DNA from: Planctomycetota bacterium
GTDB taxonomy: Bacteria > Planctomycetota > JACOTG01
Length of the DNA: 51,815 nt
Assembly: GCA_016178505.1 (NCBI GenBank)
Contig: JACOTG010000092.1
Coordinates: 1 to 51,815, forward strand
Direction: 5' to 3'
Below are positions 39,477 through 49,741 of the stretch, piece after piece. The notes beneath the pieces were generated by a model, which made no database searches, was not told where the DNA came from, and saw only the letters and a program-made list of their open reading frames with translations. Made by a program: the position numbers and the translations under genes. Position 1 is the stretch's first letter. Each line of letters begins with the position of its first letter.

Positions 39477-39544
39477 GGTCGGAGGATCAACGTTCGAAGT
39501 CGAAGTCGAACTTCGAAGGATCGAGATCGAGGGTCGGAGGATCA
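39477..39544 (+). promoter_or_regulatory. Hairpin with duplicated ribosome-binding segment between mutase subunits
   Basis: The 13-mer GGTCGGAGGATCA occurs at 39477-39489 and again at 39532-39544, where its GGAGG serves the next start codon. Between them TTCGAAGT (39493-39500) and ACTTCGAA (39510-39517) form a perfect 8-bp hairpin. The arrangement could set the ratio of the two subunits. Confidence 0.45.
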
Positions 39545-39957
39545 TGAAGAAGAAGATCCGCGTGCTGGTCTGCAAGCCCGGATTGGACGGGCACGACCGC
39601 GGCGCGAAGGTGATCGCAGCAGCTCTCCGCGATGCGGGAATGGAGGTCGTGTACACGGGCCTTCGCCAGACTCCGGAGATGATTGCGCGGGCCGCGGTCC
39701 AGGAAGACGTCGACGTGATCGGGCTGTCGATTCATTCTGGCGCGCACATGACGCTGTTCCCACGCGTGCTCGATCTCTTGAAGCAGGCGGGCGCGACGCA
39801 GATCCTACTCACCGGCGGCGGCATCATCCCTGAAGACGACATGGCCGCGCTTCGAAAGATCGGCGTCGGGGAGCTGTTCGGCCCCGGCACTCCGATGGAC
39901 AAGATCGTCGAGTACATTCGCGCAGAAGTGCCGAAGCGCCGGACTGTGGGCGCTTGA
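39544..39957 (+). CDS. B12-binding small subunit of the acyl-CoA mutase
   Basis: The 137-residue protein is the cobalamin-binding Rossmann domain of a split mutase. The DxHxxG motif is LDGHDRG (Asp15, His17, Gly20), His17 being the lower axial cobalt ligand; [12 protein letters not shown] and [14 protein letters not shown] are the later family marks. Its GGAGG is in the intergenic repeat just upstream. It works only with the large subunit encoded before it. Confidence 0.94.
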   Translation: MKKKIRVLVCKPGLDGHDRGAKVIAAALRDAGMEVVYTGLRQTPEMIARAAVQEDVDVIGLSIHSGAHMTLFPRVLDLLKQAGATQILLTGGGIIPEDDMAALRKIGVGELFGPGTPMDKIVEYIRAEVPKRRTVGA

Positions 39958-39998
39958 TCGGGTCGGGAAGAATTGCCGCGAGAGCGGGGGAATGACGG

Positions 39999-41528
39999 GT
40001 GATCCAATCGATCCGTGACCTGATCGCCGCGCGCGCCGCCGAGCACGGCGATCTCCCGTTCCTCGTTTTCGACGACGACGGCCGCAGCGTCACTTATTCC
40101 GACCTCGCTCGAGAAACCGAGCGCGTCGGGAGAATCGTGACGCACGCGGGCGTCGCGAAGGGCGAGGCCGTCGCGATCCTCCTCGCCAACACACCCGAGT
40201 TCGTCTTCACGTACCTCGGCGTCATGTGCGCGGGCGCCGTCGCGAACCCCGTGAACTGCCAGCTCACGTCACGGGAAATCCAATACGTTCTCGAGCACTC
40301 GCAAGCCAAAGTCCTGTTTGCGTCGTACGAGTTCGTCGACCGCGTGGCCGCGGTTCGAGACCGCCTGCCGAAACTCGAGCTCGTCGTGTTCGTCGATGGC
40401 GAGAGCGAGGCCCCGAAAGGCACGGTTTCGTTCTCTCGCGCGCTCGACTGCGCCCGTGGGTCGACGGCGTCGCCGGTGCCGATCGAATCGGACGACGCGG
40501 CGATGATCATCTACACGTCTGGGACGACGGGGCACCCGAAAGGCGTCGTCCTCACGCATCGAAATCTATTGCGCGACGCCCGAGATCTCACGAAATGGTT
40601 CGGGTTCGCGCCGGACGTGCGCATGGGTTGCGTGCTGCCGCTGTTCCACGTGAACGGCGAGGTCGTCACGACGATCACGCCGCTCTACTTCGGAGGCAGC
40701 GTCGTCCTCTTCAAGAAGTTTCACTCCTCGCGCTTCTGGCACGCCGTGCACGAGCACCGGATCCAGGTCGTGAGCGTCGTTCCCACGATCCTCTACATGC
40801 TGATCCATCAGTCGCACGTCGACCCGAAGCTCGACGTGTCGTCGGCGCGGTTCTTCATCTGCGGCGCGGCGCCGCTCCCCGTCGAGCTGCAAAAGCAGTT
40901 CGAGGCGAAGTTCGGAATTCCGATCGTCGAGGGCTACGGGCTTTCCGAGACCACGTGCTATTCGAGCATGAACCCGCTCGACGGCCGTCGAAAGCTCGGA
41001 TCGGTCGGCCTTCCGATCGGCAACGAGATGCGCATCGTCGACGACGACGGAAGCGACTGCGCGCCCGGCACGCTCGGCGAGATCGTCATCCGCGGCGAGA
41101 ACGTGATGCGCGGATACTTCGGGATGGAGCAAGCCACGGCCGACGCGATGCGCGGCGGCTGGTTCCACTCTGGAGATCTCGGCATGCGCGACGCGGACGG
41201 GTTCTTCTACTGCGTCGATCGCAAGAAAGACATGATCATTCGCGGCGGCTACAAGATCTATCCGCGCGAGATCGACGAGATCCTCCACACGCATCCCCGA
41301 GTGCTCGACGCGGCGACGATCGGCGTACCGAATCCGGTCTACGGCGAGGAAGTGAAGAGCTTCATCGTGGTGCGGCCGGGCACGAACGTCGATCGCCAGG
41401 AGATTCTCGACTACTGCCACGAAAACCTGGCCCACTTCAAGTGCCCCAAGAACGTCGTGTTCGTCGATGAGATTCCAAAAGGTCCGACCGGAAAGCCCCT
41501 CAAGCGCGTGCTGCGCGAGATTGGTTAG
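39999..41528 (+). CDS. Acyl-CoA synthetase (AMP-forming)
   Basis: The 509-residue adenylate-forming enzyme has the P-loop-like YTSGTTGHPKGV (residues 172-183), GYGLSETTCYS, the HSGDLG and DRKKDMIIRGGYKIYPREID hinge, and the C-terminal catalytic lysine in PTGKPLKR (about Lys499). It activates a carboxylic acid to its CoA ester using ATP. The start is GTG 39999. Chain length of the substrate is not clear; its place in the operon suggests a short or branched acid. Confidence 0.9.
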   Translation: MIQSIRDLIAARAAEHGDLPFLVFDDDGRSVTYSDLARETERVGRIVTHAGVAKGEAVAILLANTPEFVFTYLGVMCAGAVANPVNCQLTSREIQYVLEHSQAKVLFASYEFVDRVAAVRDRLPKLELVVFVDGESEAPKGTVSFSRALDCARGSTASPVPIESDDAAMIIYTSGTTGHPKGVVLTHRNLLRDARDLTKWFGFAPDVRMGCVLPLFHVNGEVVTTITPLYFGGSVVLFKKFHSSRFWHAVHEHRIQVVSVVPTILYMLIHQSHVDPKLDVSSARFFICGAAPLPVELQKQFEAKFGIPIVEGYGLSETTCYSSMNPLDGRRKLGSVGLPIGNEMRIVDDDGSDCAPGTLGEIVIRGENVMRGYFGMEQATADAMRGGWFHSGDLGMRDADGFFYCVDRKKDMIIRGGYKIYPREIDEILHTHPRVLDAATIGVPNPVYGEEVKSFIVVRPGTNVDRQEILDYCHENLAHFKCPKNVVFVDEIPKGPTGKPLKRVLREIG

Positions 41529-41531
41529 CAG

Positions 41532-42677
41532 ATGACTTTCGAATTGAGCGAAGAGCACCGTCTCCTCCGCAACTCGGTCCGCGAGTTCGCGGAGCAGGAG
41601 ATCGCGCCGCTGGCCGAGCAGCTCGACGTGTCGGGCGAGTTCCCGCACGAGATCTTCCGCAAGATGGGGGAGCTGAACCTCCTCGGAATCCCCGTGCCCG
41701 AGGAGTACGGCGGCGCCGGCCTCGACACGCTGGCGAACTCGATCGCCGTCGAGGAGATCGCGCGCGTCGACGGCGCAACGGCGCTGGGCGTCGCGGCTCA
41801 CGTTGGACTCGGCATCAGCCCCATCCTCGCGTTTGGCACCGAAGCGCAAAAGAAGAAGTACGTGCCGGCGCTCGCCACCGGAAAGATGCTCGGCGCGTTC
41901 GGCCTCACCGAGCCCAATGCCGGCTCCGACGCGGGCTCGACGCAGACGACCGCGGTCGCCGACGGCGACTCGTACGTCGTGAACGGCAGCAAGATGTACT
42001 GCACGAACGGCGGTCACGCCGGCGTCATCAACTTCACGGCGGTGACCGACAAGAGCCTCGGGACGAAGGGAATCACCTCGTTCATCGTCGAGCGCGGCAC
42101 GAAGGGCCTCGTCATCGGAAAGAAGGAGGACAAGCTCGGCATGCGGTCCTCCGACACGCGCGTCGTCGCGTTCGAGGACATGCGACTCCACCGGTCGCAG
42201 ATGCTCGGCGAGCTGAACCAGGGCTTCGTGAACTTCCTGAAGACGCTCGACGGCGGGCGCATCACGATTGGCGCTCTCGCGCTCGGCCTCGCGGTCGGCG
42301 CGTACGAGCGCGCGCTCAAGTACGCGAAGGAGCGCAAGCAGTTCGGCAAGCCGATCGCCGAGCACCAGGCGATCGCGTTCAAGCTCGCCGACATGGTCGT
42401 CGGCATCGAGGCGGCGCGGCACCTCGTCTACCACGCGGCGATGCTCAAGGACGCGAAGAAGCCGTTCAAGCTCGACGCGTCGATCGCGAAGCTCTTCGCC
42501 AGCGAAATGTCGACGCGCGTCTGCGACGACGCGATCCAGGTCCACGGCGGCTACGGCTACGTGCGCGACTACCAGGTCGAGCGCTTCTATCGCGACGCAA
42601 AGCTCTGCGAGATCGGCGAAGGAACGAGCGAGATCCAGCGCCTCGTGATCTCGCGCGAGATCCTGAAGGAAAACTAG
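41532..42677 (+). CDS. Acyl-CoA dehydrogenase (second copy)
   Basis: The 381-residue flavoprotein has [12 protein letters not shown] and the catalytic Glu363 in [10 protein letters not shown]. It starts 3 bases after the synthetase stop and is the last gene of the plus-strand operon. Given the isobutyryl-CoA-mutase-like residues of the mutase, an isobutyryl-CoA or other branched-chain acyl-CoA dehydrogenase is possible. Its stop overlaps by 4 bases the end of the Uma2 gene on the other strand. Confidence 0.92.
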   Translation: MTFELSEEHRLLRNSVREFAEQEIAPLAEQLDVSGEFPHEIFRKMGELNLLGIPVPEEYGGAGLDTLANSIAVEEIARVDGATALGVAAHVGLGISPILAFGTEAQKKKYVPALATGKMLGAFGLTEPNAGSDAGSTQTTAVADGDSYVVNGSKMYCTNGGHAGVINFTAVTDKSLGTKGITSFIVERGTKGLVIGKKEDKLGMRSSDTRVVAFEDMRLHRSQMLGELNQGFVNFLKTLDGGRITIGALALGLAVGAYERALKYAKERKQFGKPIAEHQAIAFKLADMVVGIEAARHLVYHAAMLKDAKKPFKLDASIAKLFASEMSTRVCDDAIQVHGGYGYVRDYQVERFYRDAKLCEIGEGTSEIQRLVISREILKEN

Positions 42678-43231
42678 CGCCGCGCCCAGACGATCGTGAG
42701 GTCGACCCTGACGCCAGGCCGCCCGCTGAATTCGATTTGCTTGCGGTACGTGCCGCGCCGGCGGTAGCCACGCTTGCCGAGGGCCAGTTTCTCGACGGCG
42801 TTTCGATCCGTGTGGACGATCCAGTACTCGGGAACGCCCTTCGACGCGTAGAGCGATCGCTTTGCCTTGAGATCGCGCTTCCGCGACGAGGGCGATGTGA
42901 TTTCAACGACGAGATCCGGCGCTCCGCGAATGTTCATTCTGGTCTTGATTCCCCGGTTCGAATTCAAGACGACGAGGATGTCGGGTTGAACGACGTCTAC
43001 CTTCGATAGGAGCACGTCCATTGGAGCGTAGATCACTTCGCCGAAGCCCGGCCGGTCGATCTGTTCGAAGAGTTGCACGAACAGTCTGCCGGATATCCGC
43101 TGGTGCTTCCGCGCTGGGCTCGGCGACACGTAGTGGACCCCTCCGATGATCTCGTGACGGCAACCGTCTTCGGGAATCCGCGCGTAGTCGGAGTAGGTGA
43201 GCAGCGTCTTCCCGTTTCTCACGATGTTCAT
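42674..43231 (-). CDS. Uma2-family (DUF820) PD-(D/E)xK nuclease-like protein, copy 1
   Basis: The 185-residue protein begins [20 protein letters not shown] and has the family nuclease-fold marks: [23 protein letters not shown], and [14 protein letters not shown], holding the acidic residues of the PD-(D/E)xK site. Uma2 proteins are found in many genomes in multiple copies and have unknown biological roles. ATG 43231 is preceded by GGAGACC. It is a tandem paralogue of the next gene, with a nearly identical leader. Confidence 0.85.
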   Translation of the reverse strand: MNIVRNGKTLLTYSDYARIPEDGCRHEIIGGVHYVSPSPARKHQRISGRLFVQLFEQIDRPGFGEVIYAPMDVLLSKVDVVQPDILVVLNSNRGIKTRMNIRGAPDLVVEITSPSSRKRDLKAKRSLYASKGVPEYWIVHTDRNAVEKLALGKRGYRRRGTYRKQIEFSGRPGVRVDLTIVWARR

Positions 43232-43290
43232 GTCGGGGTCTCCGCGGAAAAGTTACACGGTGCCGCGATTCTACCGCGACGGACCGACGA

Positions 43291-43854
43291 TCAGCGCGAT
43301 CGGACGGACCACACTTGCCCGAGGTCGACGACGACGTTCGGCAGCCCGCTGAATTCGATCTGCTTGCGGTACGTGCCGCGCCGGCGGTAGCCGCGCTTCC
43401 CGAGGACGAGTTTCTCGACGACGTTTCGATTCGTGTGGACGATCCAGTACTCGGGAACGCCCTTCGACGCGTAGAGCGATCGCTTCACCTCGAGATCTCG
43501 TTTCCGCGACGACGGCGAAGTGATCTCGACGACGAGGTTGGGCGCGCCCTGGACGTTTTTCGGATTGGCGATCTTACGCATGTCGTCGAGGACGACGAGA
43601 ATGTCGGGCTGAACGACGTCGATCGGCGAAAGGACAACGTCCATCCGCGCGTACACGACCTCGCCGAGCCTGCGCCGTTCGATCTGATCGAAGAGTTGGG
43701 CGAAAATCCAGCGCGAGACACGCTGGTGCTTTCGATTCGGGCTCGGCGTCACGTGGTGAACCCCTCCGATGATCTCGTGACGGCGACCGTCCTCGGGGAT
43801 CCGCGCGTAGTCGGAGTAGGTGAGGAGGGTCTGGCCGTTTCTCACGAGGCTCAA
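43291..43854 (-). CDS. Uma2-family (DUF820) PD-(D/E)xK nuclease-like protein, copy 2
   Basis: The 187-residue paralogue of the gene beside it uses TTG 43854 where copy 1 has ATG; the leader (GTAACTTTTC, then GGAGACC) is the same in both. It keeps [23 protein letters not shown] and [14 protein letters not shown]. The C-terminal third is most alike (for example [17 protein letters not shown]). The pair arose by a recent local duplication of about 580 bases. Confidence 0.85.
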   Translation of the reverse strand: MSLVRNGQTLLTYSDYARIPEDGRRHEIIGGVHHVTPSPNRKHQRVSRWIFAQLFDQIERRRLGEVVYARMDVVLSPIDVVQPDILVVLDDMRKIANPKNVQGAPNLVVEITSPSSRKRDLEVKRSLYASKGVPEYWIVHTNRNVVEKLVLGKRGYRRRGTYRKQIEFSGLPNVVVDLGQVWSVRSR

Positions 43855-43919
43855 GTCGGGGTCTCCGAAAAGTTACTCGGCTTCCCAGTGTAACCGAGCG
43901 GATCCGTGCGGCCGGTGAG

Positions 43920-44942
43920 TCACCGGAAGTAGCAGAGTCCCATGGCCTGATCGACGAATCGCATCGTCTCGCGGGCCACCACGCGCATGCGTTCGTTGCC
44001 GTCGCGGATGACTTCGTCGATTGCACCGGGCCTCGACGCGATCTCGGCGCGCCGCGCGCGCATCGGGTCGAGGAATGAGTTGATCGCCTTCGCGAGCTTC
44101 GTCTTCACCTCGACGTCGCCCACCTTGCCGGCGCGATAGCGATCCTTGAGGTCGGCGATCTCGGCCTTGTCGGGGTTGAACGCATCGTGGTACGCGAAGA
44201 CGGGATTGCCTTCGACCTTCCCGGGGATGTCGGCGCGCACCCGAGCCGGGTCCGTGTACATCCCGCGCACCTTCTGCTCGACGGTCTTCGCATCGTCCGA
44301 GAGGAAGATGGCGTTTCCGAGCGACTTGCTCATCTTGCCCTGCCCGTCCGTGCCGACGAGCGTCGGCACCTCGCCCGTCATCACGTCCGGCTCTGGAAAG
44401 ACCTCGCCGTAGAGCCCGTTGAAACGCCGCGCGATCTCGCGTGCGATCTCGACGTGCGCCTCGTTGTCCTTGCCGACCGGGACGAGGTTCGCGCGCGGCA
44501 GCAGGATGTCGGCCGCTTGCAAGACGGGATAACCGAGCAGTCCGAACGGCATGAGGTCTTCTTCGATGTGCGCGTTCTTCGCCATTTCCTTGAGGCTCGG
44601 GAGCCGGCTGAGGCGAGGGACCGTCACGAGCATCTCGAAGATGAGGTTCAGCTTGTACGTTTCCTCGATCGCGGACTGGACGAAGATCGTGCTCTTCTCC
44701 GGGTCGATGCCGGCGGCGAGGTAGTCGATCACCATGTCGCGGATGTTCTCGGGCGCCTGGGCGATGTCTTCGCGCGTCGGCTTCGTCGTGAGCATGTGGA
44801 GGTCCGCCACGATGAAGTAGCAGTCGTAGCGATCTTGCAGCTTGACCCGGTTCACGAGGCTCCCGACGTAGTGACCCAGGTGGAGGCGGCCCGTGGGTCG
44901 ATCGCCGGTGAGGATCCGCGGCTTCTTGGCAGTCGTGATCAT
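43920..44942 (-). CDS. trpS: Tryptophan--tRNA ligase
   Basis: The 340-residue class I synthetase has the HIGH-type motif HLGH in TGRLHLGH (residues 17-24) and KMSKS at residues 203-207. It charges tRNA-Trp. ATG 44942 is preferred because CAGGAGAT is 8 bases upstream; a longer in-frame region upstream has no family similarity. TAGAAT upstream at about 44999 on the minus strand could be a -10 but lacks a clear -35. Confidence 0.96.
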   Translation of the reverse strand: MITTAKKPRILTGDRPTGRLHLGHYVGSLVNRVKLQDRYDCYFIVADLHMLTTKPTREDIAQAPENIRDMVIDYLAAGIDPEKSTIFVQSAIEETYKLNLIFEMLVTVPRLSRLPSLKEMAKNAHIEEDLMPFGLLGYPVLQAADILLPRANLVPVGKDNEAHVEIAREIARRFNGLYGEVFPEPDVMTGEVPTLVGTDGQGKMSKSLGNAIFLSDDAKTVEQKVRGMYTDPARVRADIPGKVEGNPVFAYHDAFNPDKAEIADLKDRYRAGKVGDVEVKTKLAKAINSFLDPMRARRAEIASRPGAIDEVIRDGNERMRVVARETMRFVDQAMGLCYFR

Positions 44943-45054
44943 TCGCTCGATCTCCTGTTTCGGGTCGACGACGTCGGCAGCGTCGAACGCGGGGCGAGAT
45001 TCTACGATCGTCGCGCATGCCCGACGAGCGTGGCGTGCTACGGGTTTTTCATCA

Positions 45055-45083
45055 TTGACTCGATCGGCGACGTCGCATAAAAG
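45055..45083 (+). promoter_or_regulatory. Candidate promoter of the first HYR gene, with a long leader
   Basis: TTGACT (45055-45060), a 17-base spacer and TAAAAG (45078-45083) lie about 400 bases before the HYR start. The bases 45084-45473 hold no gene I can support; frames there lack family features. Confidence 0.45.
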
Positions 45084-45479
45084 ATCGGTCGCGGGAGTTT
45101 GGGCCTTCTGACTTCGAATCCGGTTCTTTGAGGGGGATCTTTCGAGCGGACGTCGGAGAGCGGCCGCAATTCTTGCTCGTCGCTTGCGACCGTGCGCGGC
45201 ATCGAGTCGCTGTGTTCGAGACCTCAGGTCCGAGCAGCGGCTTCGCATCGGTCGGTGAACTTCGACTCTCGTTCGACCAGATTTCCCGAGCGCACGACAC
45301 CGCTCGGCGGTGGCGTCGGAAACGTGGAGCGAGCCGATCACGGGAGAGCGGCTCGAGCGAAGGGGAACTCCTAGAGACACACGAATCGATCGATTCGCCC
45401 GCGGTAGGGTGTTGCGTCCACACCGCGAGTCGACATCGAGGGCGACTGACAACGTCAGAGAGAGAGAAGGAGGATGACG

Positions 45480-48400
45480 ATGCGAGGCATTCGTGCGCTG
45501 TGTAGCGCGTTATTCGCGGGGATTCTCGGCACTTTCGTATCCGCTGCGGCGTTCGCCGGCGGCCCGATCGTGCTGATGGGAGTCGATGCCGAAGACGGTG
45601 GCGTCAATGCTCACGGACCGATCACCGTCTACGACAGCGTCGTGAATTCGATTCTCGGCCAGACGTCGAACGGCGGGACGGGGATCCTGGTAATCGGCGG
45701 CGGGAAGAGCCCGACGGACAACGTCACCGCGTTCTGGAATCGCATCTCACTCGACACCGGAGTTGCCGTCACTTACGTGAACGGTACGAACATCTCGACG
45801 CAGCTCTTCGGCGGCTTTAAGATGCTTGCCGTCGTCAGCGACGTCACGAACACGCCGAGCGGCGGGCTCACCCAGAACGAGAACAACCGCCTCGGTCTTC
45901 GGCAGGCGGACGTCGCGACGTTCGTCAACCAGGGCGGCGGTCTCTTCGGACTGACGTCGCGGTTCACCAATCCGTACGCCTACCTTGCCGGTATCGGCGC
46001 CTTCACCACCAACACGAACGGCGGCGACTACAACAACATCACGCCGACACCCGCCGGATCGGCCATCGGCATCACCAATGCGTTGGACATCTGCTGCTGG
46101 CACGACATCTACGTCACGTTCCCGGCGTTTCTGAGCGTTCTCGCGACGAATGCGCAAGTCGGCCACGCGACGTTCGGCCAAGTCGCGGCGATCGGCGGCG
46201 CGAACGTAACCGTGCCGAGCAGCATCATCTGTCCGCCGCCGACGACTGCGGAATGCACGGGACCGGATGGCGCCACGCTCACACTGTGCGCGCACGTTCA
46301 CGACAACGACGGTGACGCGCTGACGGTGACGTGGCAGGTCGATAGCGTGACGGTGCAGACGGACAACGTCCCGGCCGGCGGCCCGCCGACCGACGCGGAC
46401 GTGTGCTTGACGCACCTCTATTCGATCGGCACGCACAACCTCGACGTATCGGTCAACGACGGAACGACGACCACGACGTGCCACACGTCGGTCACCGTCG
46501 AGGACACGATGCCTCCGGTGCTGAGTTGCCCGCAGGGTGTTACCGCCGAATGCACCAGCGCCGACGGAGCCGCGGTGACCTTCACCGTCACGGCCGTCGA
46601 CACGTGCGATCCGAGCCCGGTCGTGGCCTGCGACCACGCTTCCGGTAGCACCTTCCCAATCGGATCGACGACGGTGTGCTGCACGGCCCGCGATCACGCG
46701 ACGGACAACGGGAACGAGAGCCGATGCTGCTTCGACGTCACCGTCGTCGACACCACGCCGCCGACCATCACGTGCCCGCAAGACATCACCGCGGAATGCA
46801 CGGGACCGAACGGAGCAGCGGTGACGTTCACGGCCACGGCGAGCGATACGTGCGATCCGAATCCGACGATCGTGTGCAACCCGGCGTCGGGCTCGGTCTT
46901 CCCGTTCGGCGCCACGACCGTCTGCTGCACCGCGACCGATCACGACGGCAACGGCGCAATGTGCTGCTTCACGGTCACGGTCGTCGACACCGTCCCGCCG
47001 ACGATCGTCTGCCCGCAGGACATTCGAACGGAATGCACCAGCGCGAGCGGCGCCGCGGTGAGCTTCTCCGTCACCGCGACGGACACGTGCGACCCGACAC
47101 CGACGATCACGTGCGACCATGCGTCCGGGTCGACATTCCCGATCGGTTCGACCACGGTCTGCTGCACGGCGGCCGATGACCACGAGAACTCGTCGCAATG
47201 CTGCTTCACAGTCACAGTGGTGGACACGACCCCACCGACGATCACGTGCCCGCAAGATCTGACCGTCGAGTGCACGAGCGTGAACGGCGCGCCCGCGACG
47301 TTCCAAGCGTCCGCGACGGACACGTGCGATCCGAGCCCGACGATCGTGTGCGTCCCGGCGTCCGGCTCGACCTTCCCGTTCGGTACGACTCAAGTCTGCT
47401 GCACGGCGACGGACGACGCTGGGAACAACGCGCAATGCTGCTTCAACGTGACGGTCGTCGACACGACGCCGCCGTCGATCCAGTGTCCGAGCGACATCAC
47501 GGCGGAGTGCACGAGTGCGAGCGGAGCGGCGGTGAGCTTCACGGTGACGGCGACCGACACGTGTGACCCGGACCCGACCATCGCCTGTGATCACGCTTCG
47601 GGATCGACGTTCCCGATTGGTTCGACGACGGTCTGCTGCACCGCGACCGACGATCACCAAAACCGTTCGCAGTGCTGCTTCCGCGTCAACGTCGGCGACA
47701 CTCGTCCGCCCTCGATCACGTGCCCCGGAGACATCGGCACCGAGTGCACGAGCGCGAACGGCGCTACCGTGACGTACACGATCACCGCGACCGACGCCTG
47801 CGACAACAGCCTCGACGTGACGTGCAATCACCCGTCCGGATCGACCTTCCCGATCGGCACGACGCAGGTCTGCTGCACGGCGACGGACGACTCGGGCAAT
47901 CGTGCGAACTGCTGCTTCAACGTCACCGTCGGGGATTCGACGCCGCCGACGATCCAGTGCCCGGACAACATCTCGCGCAACGTCCAGGACGTGAACAACC
48001 AGCCCGTCGACTTCGCGCCGTCCGCCAGCGACGCTTGCGATCCGGAGCCTTCGATCGTGTGCGAGCCGCCGTCGGGATCGATCTTCCCGGCCGGCTGCAC
48101 GACGGTCGTGTGCGTGGCTTCCGATGACTCCGGCAACTCCGCGCGCTGCCAGTTCGACGTCTGCATCAATCCGTGCGTCGGGTTCGATTTCACCGCAAAC
48201 GGCGCGGTCCCCGACGGAACGTTCATCTCGACGCAATACGAATCGATGGGGATTCACGTCGATGGCGTGTCCGAGACGGGCAACATCGGAGTATTGGCCC
48301 GACACCAGGGTCTGCCCGGCTCGGCGACCGACGATCTCGATCCGGAAACTCCGCCGAACTACCTGCAAACGAATCCGGGTGACGGCACGAGTGATTCGGG

Positions 48401-49040
48401 CGTGGTCACGTTCACGTTCGTGGATCCGGAGACGGCCGAACCTCGAACCGTTTCGCATGCGTCGCTGACGTTCATCGACGTCGAGGCGTCCGGCGGCGGC
48501 GAGTCCCGCCTCGTGGCGCTCGATGCGAGCAGCACCCCGGTCGCGACTGCCATTGTTCCCGTGGGCGCAAACGGTCAGCGGCAAACGGTGTCGGTCGACG
48601 GCGCGCACATCGCGATGGTCGTCGCCTACGTCGGCTCTCGCGGCGACTCGGCGGGCATCGACCAACTGTGCTACTCGTTCGAGCCGGCTTCGCTCGCGCT
48701 GAACGTCGTCAATGGCAGCGACACCGTTCACTGCGGCGACACGCTTCGCGTGTTCGTGATGATGCGAAATCAGACCGGCGGGATGCTCCAAACGAGCTAC
48801 ACCGTGTACGCGGGTCTGCGACCGTTTGCGCCGAGACGCAACGTCTTCGGGCCGGTCAACCTCAACATGAACCGCACCTACAACAAGTATGCGGATCCGT
48901 TGACGTACGTCGTTCCGATCCCGAATCGCCGGCGGATCTACAACGTGACGGCTTACTTCGGTGCGATCGTTACGGATCGCAATAGTGGCCGGCTCCTGGG
49001 ACAGACCGAGTGTCCGGTCCGCGTCCTGCCGCCCCGATGA
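45480..49040 (+). CDS. Large secreted protein with Cys-rich HYR repeats
   Basis: The 1186-residue product starts with a signal peptide ([20 protein letters not shown], cut near AAFAGG). ATG 45480 is used because AAGGAGG is 6 bases upstream; ATG 45474 would overlap it. The N-terminal region (to about residue 240) has a Gly-rich fold resembling secreted glutamine-amidotransferase/ThuA-like domains ([13 protein letters not shown]). One divergent PKD-like module follows, then seven HYR modules of about 78 residues, then two C-terminal beta-domains. Each full HYR module has eight cysteines including two CC pairs. No anchor motif is seen, so attachment to the cell is unclear. It is probably an adhesive or surface-layer protein. 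Confidence 0.88.
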   Translation: MRGIRALCSALFAGILGTFVSAAAFAGGPIVLMGVDAEDGGVNAHGPITVYDSVVNSILGQTSNGGTGILVIGGGKSPTDNVTAFWNRISLDTGVAVTYVNGTNISTQLFGGFKMLAVVSDVTNTPSGGLTQNENNRLGLRQADVATFVNQGGGLFGLTSRFTNPYAYLAGIGAFTTNTNGGDYNNITPTPAGSAIGITNALDICCWHDIYVTFPAFLSVLATNAQVGHATFGQVAAIGGANVTVPSSIICPPPTTAECTGPDGATLTLCAHVHDNDGDALTVTWQVDSVTVQTDNVPAGGPPTDADVCLTHLYSIGTHNLDVSVNDGTTTTTCHTSVTVEDTMPPVLSCPQGVTAECTSADGAAVTFTVTAVDTCDPSPVVACDHASGSTFPIGSTTVCCTARDHATDNGNESRCCFDVTVVDTTPPTITCPQDITAECTGPNGAAVTFTATASDTCDPNPTIVCNPASGSVFPFGATTVCCTATDHDGNGAMCCFTVTVVDTVPPTIVCPQDIRTECTSASGAAVSFSVTATDTCDPTPTITCDHASGSTFPIGSTTVCCTAADDHENSSQCCFTVTVVDTTPPTITCPQDLTVECTSVNGAPATFQASATDTCDPSPTIVCVPASGSTFPFGTTQVCCTATDDAGNNAQCCFNVTVVDTTPPSIQCPSDITAECTSASGAAVSFTVTATDTCDPDPTIACDHASGSTFPIGSTTVCCTATDDHQNRSQCCFRVNVGDTRPPSITCPGDIGTECTSANGATVTYTITATDACDNSLDVTCNHPSGSTFPIGTTQVCCTATDDSGNRANCCFNVTVGDSTPPTIQCPDNISRNVQDVNNQPVDFAPSASDACDPEPSIVCEPPSGSIFPAGCTTVVCVASDDSGNSARCQFDVCINPCVGFDFTANGAVPDGTFISTQYESMGIHVDGVSETGNIGVLARHQGLPGSATDDLDPETPPNYLQTNPGDGTSDSGVVTFTFVDPETAEPRTVSHASLTFIDVEASGGGESRLVALDASSTPVATAIVPVGANGQRQTVSVDGAHIAMVVAYVGSRGDSAGIDQLCYSFEPASLALNVVNGSDTVHCGDTLRVFVMMRNQTGGMLQTSYTVYAGLRPFAPRRNVFGPVNLNMNRTYNKYADPLTYVVPIPNRRRIYNVTAYFGAIVTDRNSGRLLGQTECPVRVLPPR
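46510..48177 (+). repeat. Seven tandem HYR modules
   Basis: About 235-240 bases per unit encode modules beginning [13 protein letters not shown] and ending [13 protein letters not shown]. The second and fifth are most regular; the seventh has lost some cysteines. The DNA is repeat-like and could recombine. Confidence 0.85.
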
Positions 49041-49045
49041 CGTAA

Positions 49046-49282
49046 GCAACTCGACTCGACGCCAACTGGGCGGGTCTTTCCCGGAAACGGGGAGGGCCCG
49101 CCCTCTTCGTCCGCAACAATACGGAACACTCGATTGCCATCAACTGCCCGTTCACGGTGCCGTCGAATCGACCCAGGCTCGTCGGTCGGGCCGTCTACCT
49201 CGTTGCCACGATTCGGGGCGCTCAACCGAGCGCGATCCTGGCAAACGCCAACGCGCAGTTCGTGATCCGGATGACCCCGTAA
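49046..49282 (+). pseudogene. C-terminal fragment of a secreted protein
   Basis: A 78-codon frame without start codon ends PSAILANANAQFVIRMTP and contains GGPALFVRNNTEHSIAINC and VPSNRPRLVGRAVYLVA. It resembles in style the last domain of the preceding HYR protein, and is likely the tail of a duplicated copy. It follows the HYR stop by five bases in another frame. Confidence 0.4.
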
Positions 49283-49365
49283 GCCCCAAAATCACCGGAT
49301 TCCAGCCGGCAGGTCCTTTCACGTGAGCGAGAGGATCTGCCGCTGCTTTTTTGCGAAGTTCTCTC

Positions 49366-49393
49366 TTGTCTCCTTGACCCAATCGGGTAAAAG
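49366..49393 (+). promoter_or_regulatory. Candidate promoter of the second HYR gene
   Basis: TTGTCT (49366-49371), a 16-base spacer and TAAAAG (49388-49393) resemble the promoter of the first HYR gene and again lie about 350 bases before the start codon. Confidence 0.4.
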
Positions 49394-49494
49394 AGAACGC
49401 CTGGGGAAAGTCGTAGAAGGCGCCAACATCGGTCTCTGGTCATGCTGTGCGAGTGGCGATGTGTTGACGTCGTGGATCTGAGAAGGTGGTGTTC

Positions 49495-49584
49495 ATGACG
49501 ACGAAGCAGAACAGAGCAGAGTTCTGTTTTCGCCAGAGTCCGATGGGTCTTGCTCGGAGAATCAACGCAGGAGTGAGTCGTTGA
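49495..49584 (+). CDS. Possible 29-codon leader ORF
   Basis: ATG 49495 has AGAAGG 8 bases upstream and opens a 29-codon frame starting MTTKQNRAEFCFRQ, ending at TGA 49582-49584, inside the leader of the second HYR gene. Alternative hairpins, CAGAAC/GTTCTG (49507-49526) or AACAGA/TCTGTT (49510-49528), followed by TTTT overlap it. It could be a leader peptide with an attenuator, or chance. Apart from this, 49283-49741 shows no gene. Confidence 0.25.
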   Translation: MTTKQNRAEFCFRQSPMGLARRINAGVSR

Positions 49585-49741
49585 CGGACTGACCGTTCAG
49601 CGACGAGGGGCGATCGAGTACGGGGCATCTGGAGGACGAGGGGCGCGCAATGGGTGTGACAAGGGTGATGTCCGCCTCTGCTTCGACGCAATGCGCGACC
49701 GTCGTCACGAGACAGACAGAGAGAATGTGAGGGGTGATCCG

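Larger units (their letters stand above)
42674..43880 (-). repeat. Tandem duplication of a Uma2 gene with its leader
   Basis: Segments 42674-about 43255 and 43291-about 43880 are copies. Both leaders share GTCGGGGTCTCCG and AAAAGTTAC (forward strand), copy 1 having an extra CGG; the 3' parts of the coding regions share long identical stretches. Copies are separated by about 35-60 bases. Confidence 0.75.

Noticed and set aside
39477-39544. B12 riboswitch between the mutase genes
   Set aside because: The stretch is only about 80 bases, with one small hairpin and no B12-box-like sequence.
45128-45505. 125-codon frame upstream of the first HYR gene
   Set aside because: It overlaps the real signal-peptide start in another frame, has no ribosome-binding site and no recognisable fold.
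46510-48177. HYR repeat array as CRISPR or satellite DNA
   Set aside because: Units of about 240 bases encode one continuous protein reading frame; there are no short identical repeats with unique spacers.
45747-49049. 1100-codon open frame antisense to the first HYR gene
   Set aside because: It is the mirror of a GC-rich repeat gene; the product is Arg-rich without any family feature, while the plus strand has a signal peptide and clear HYR modules.
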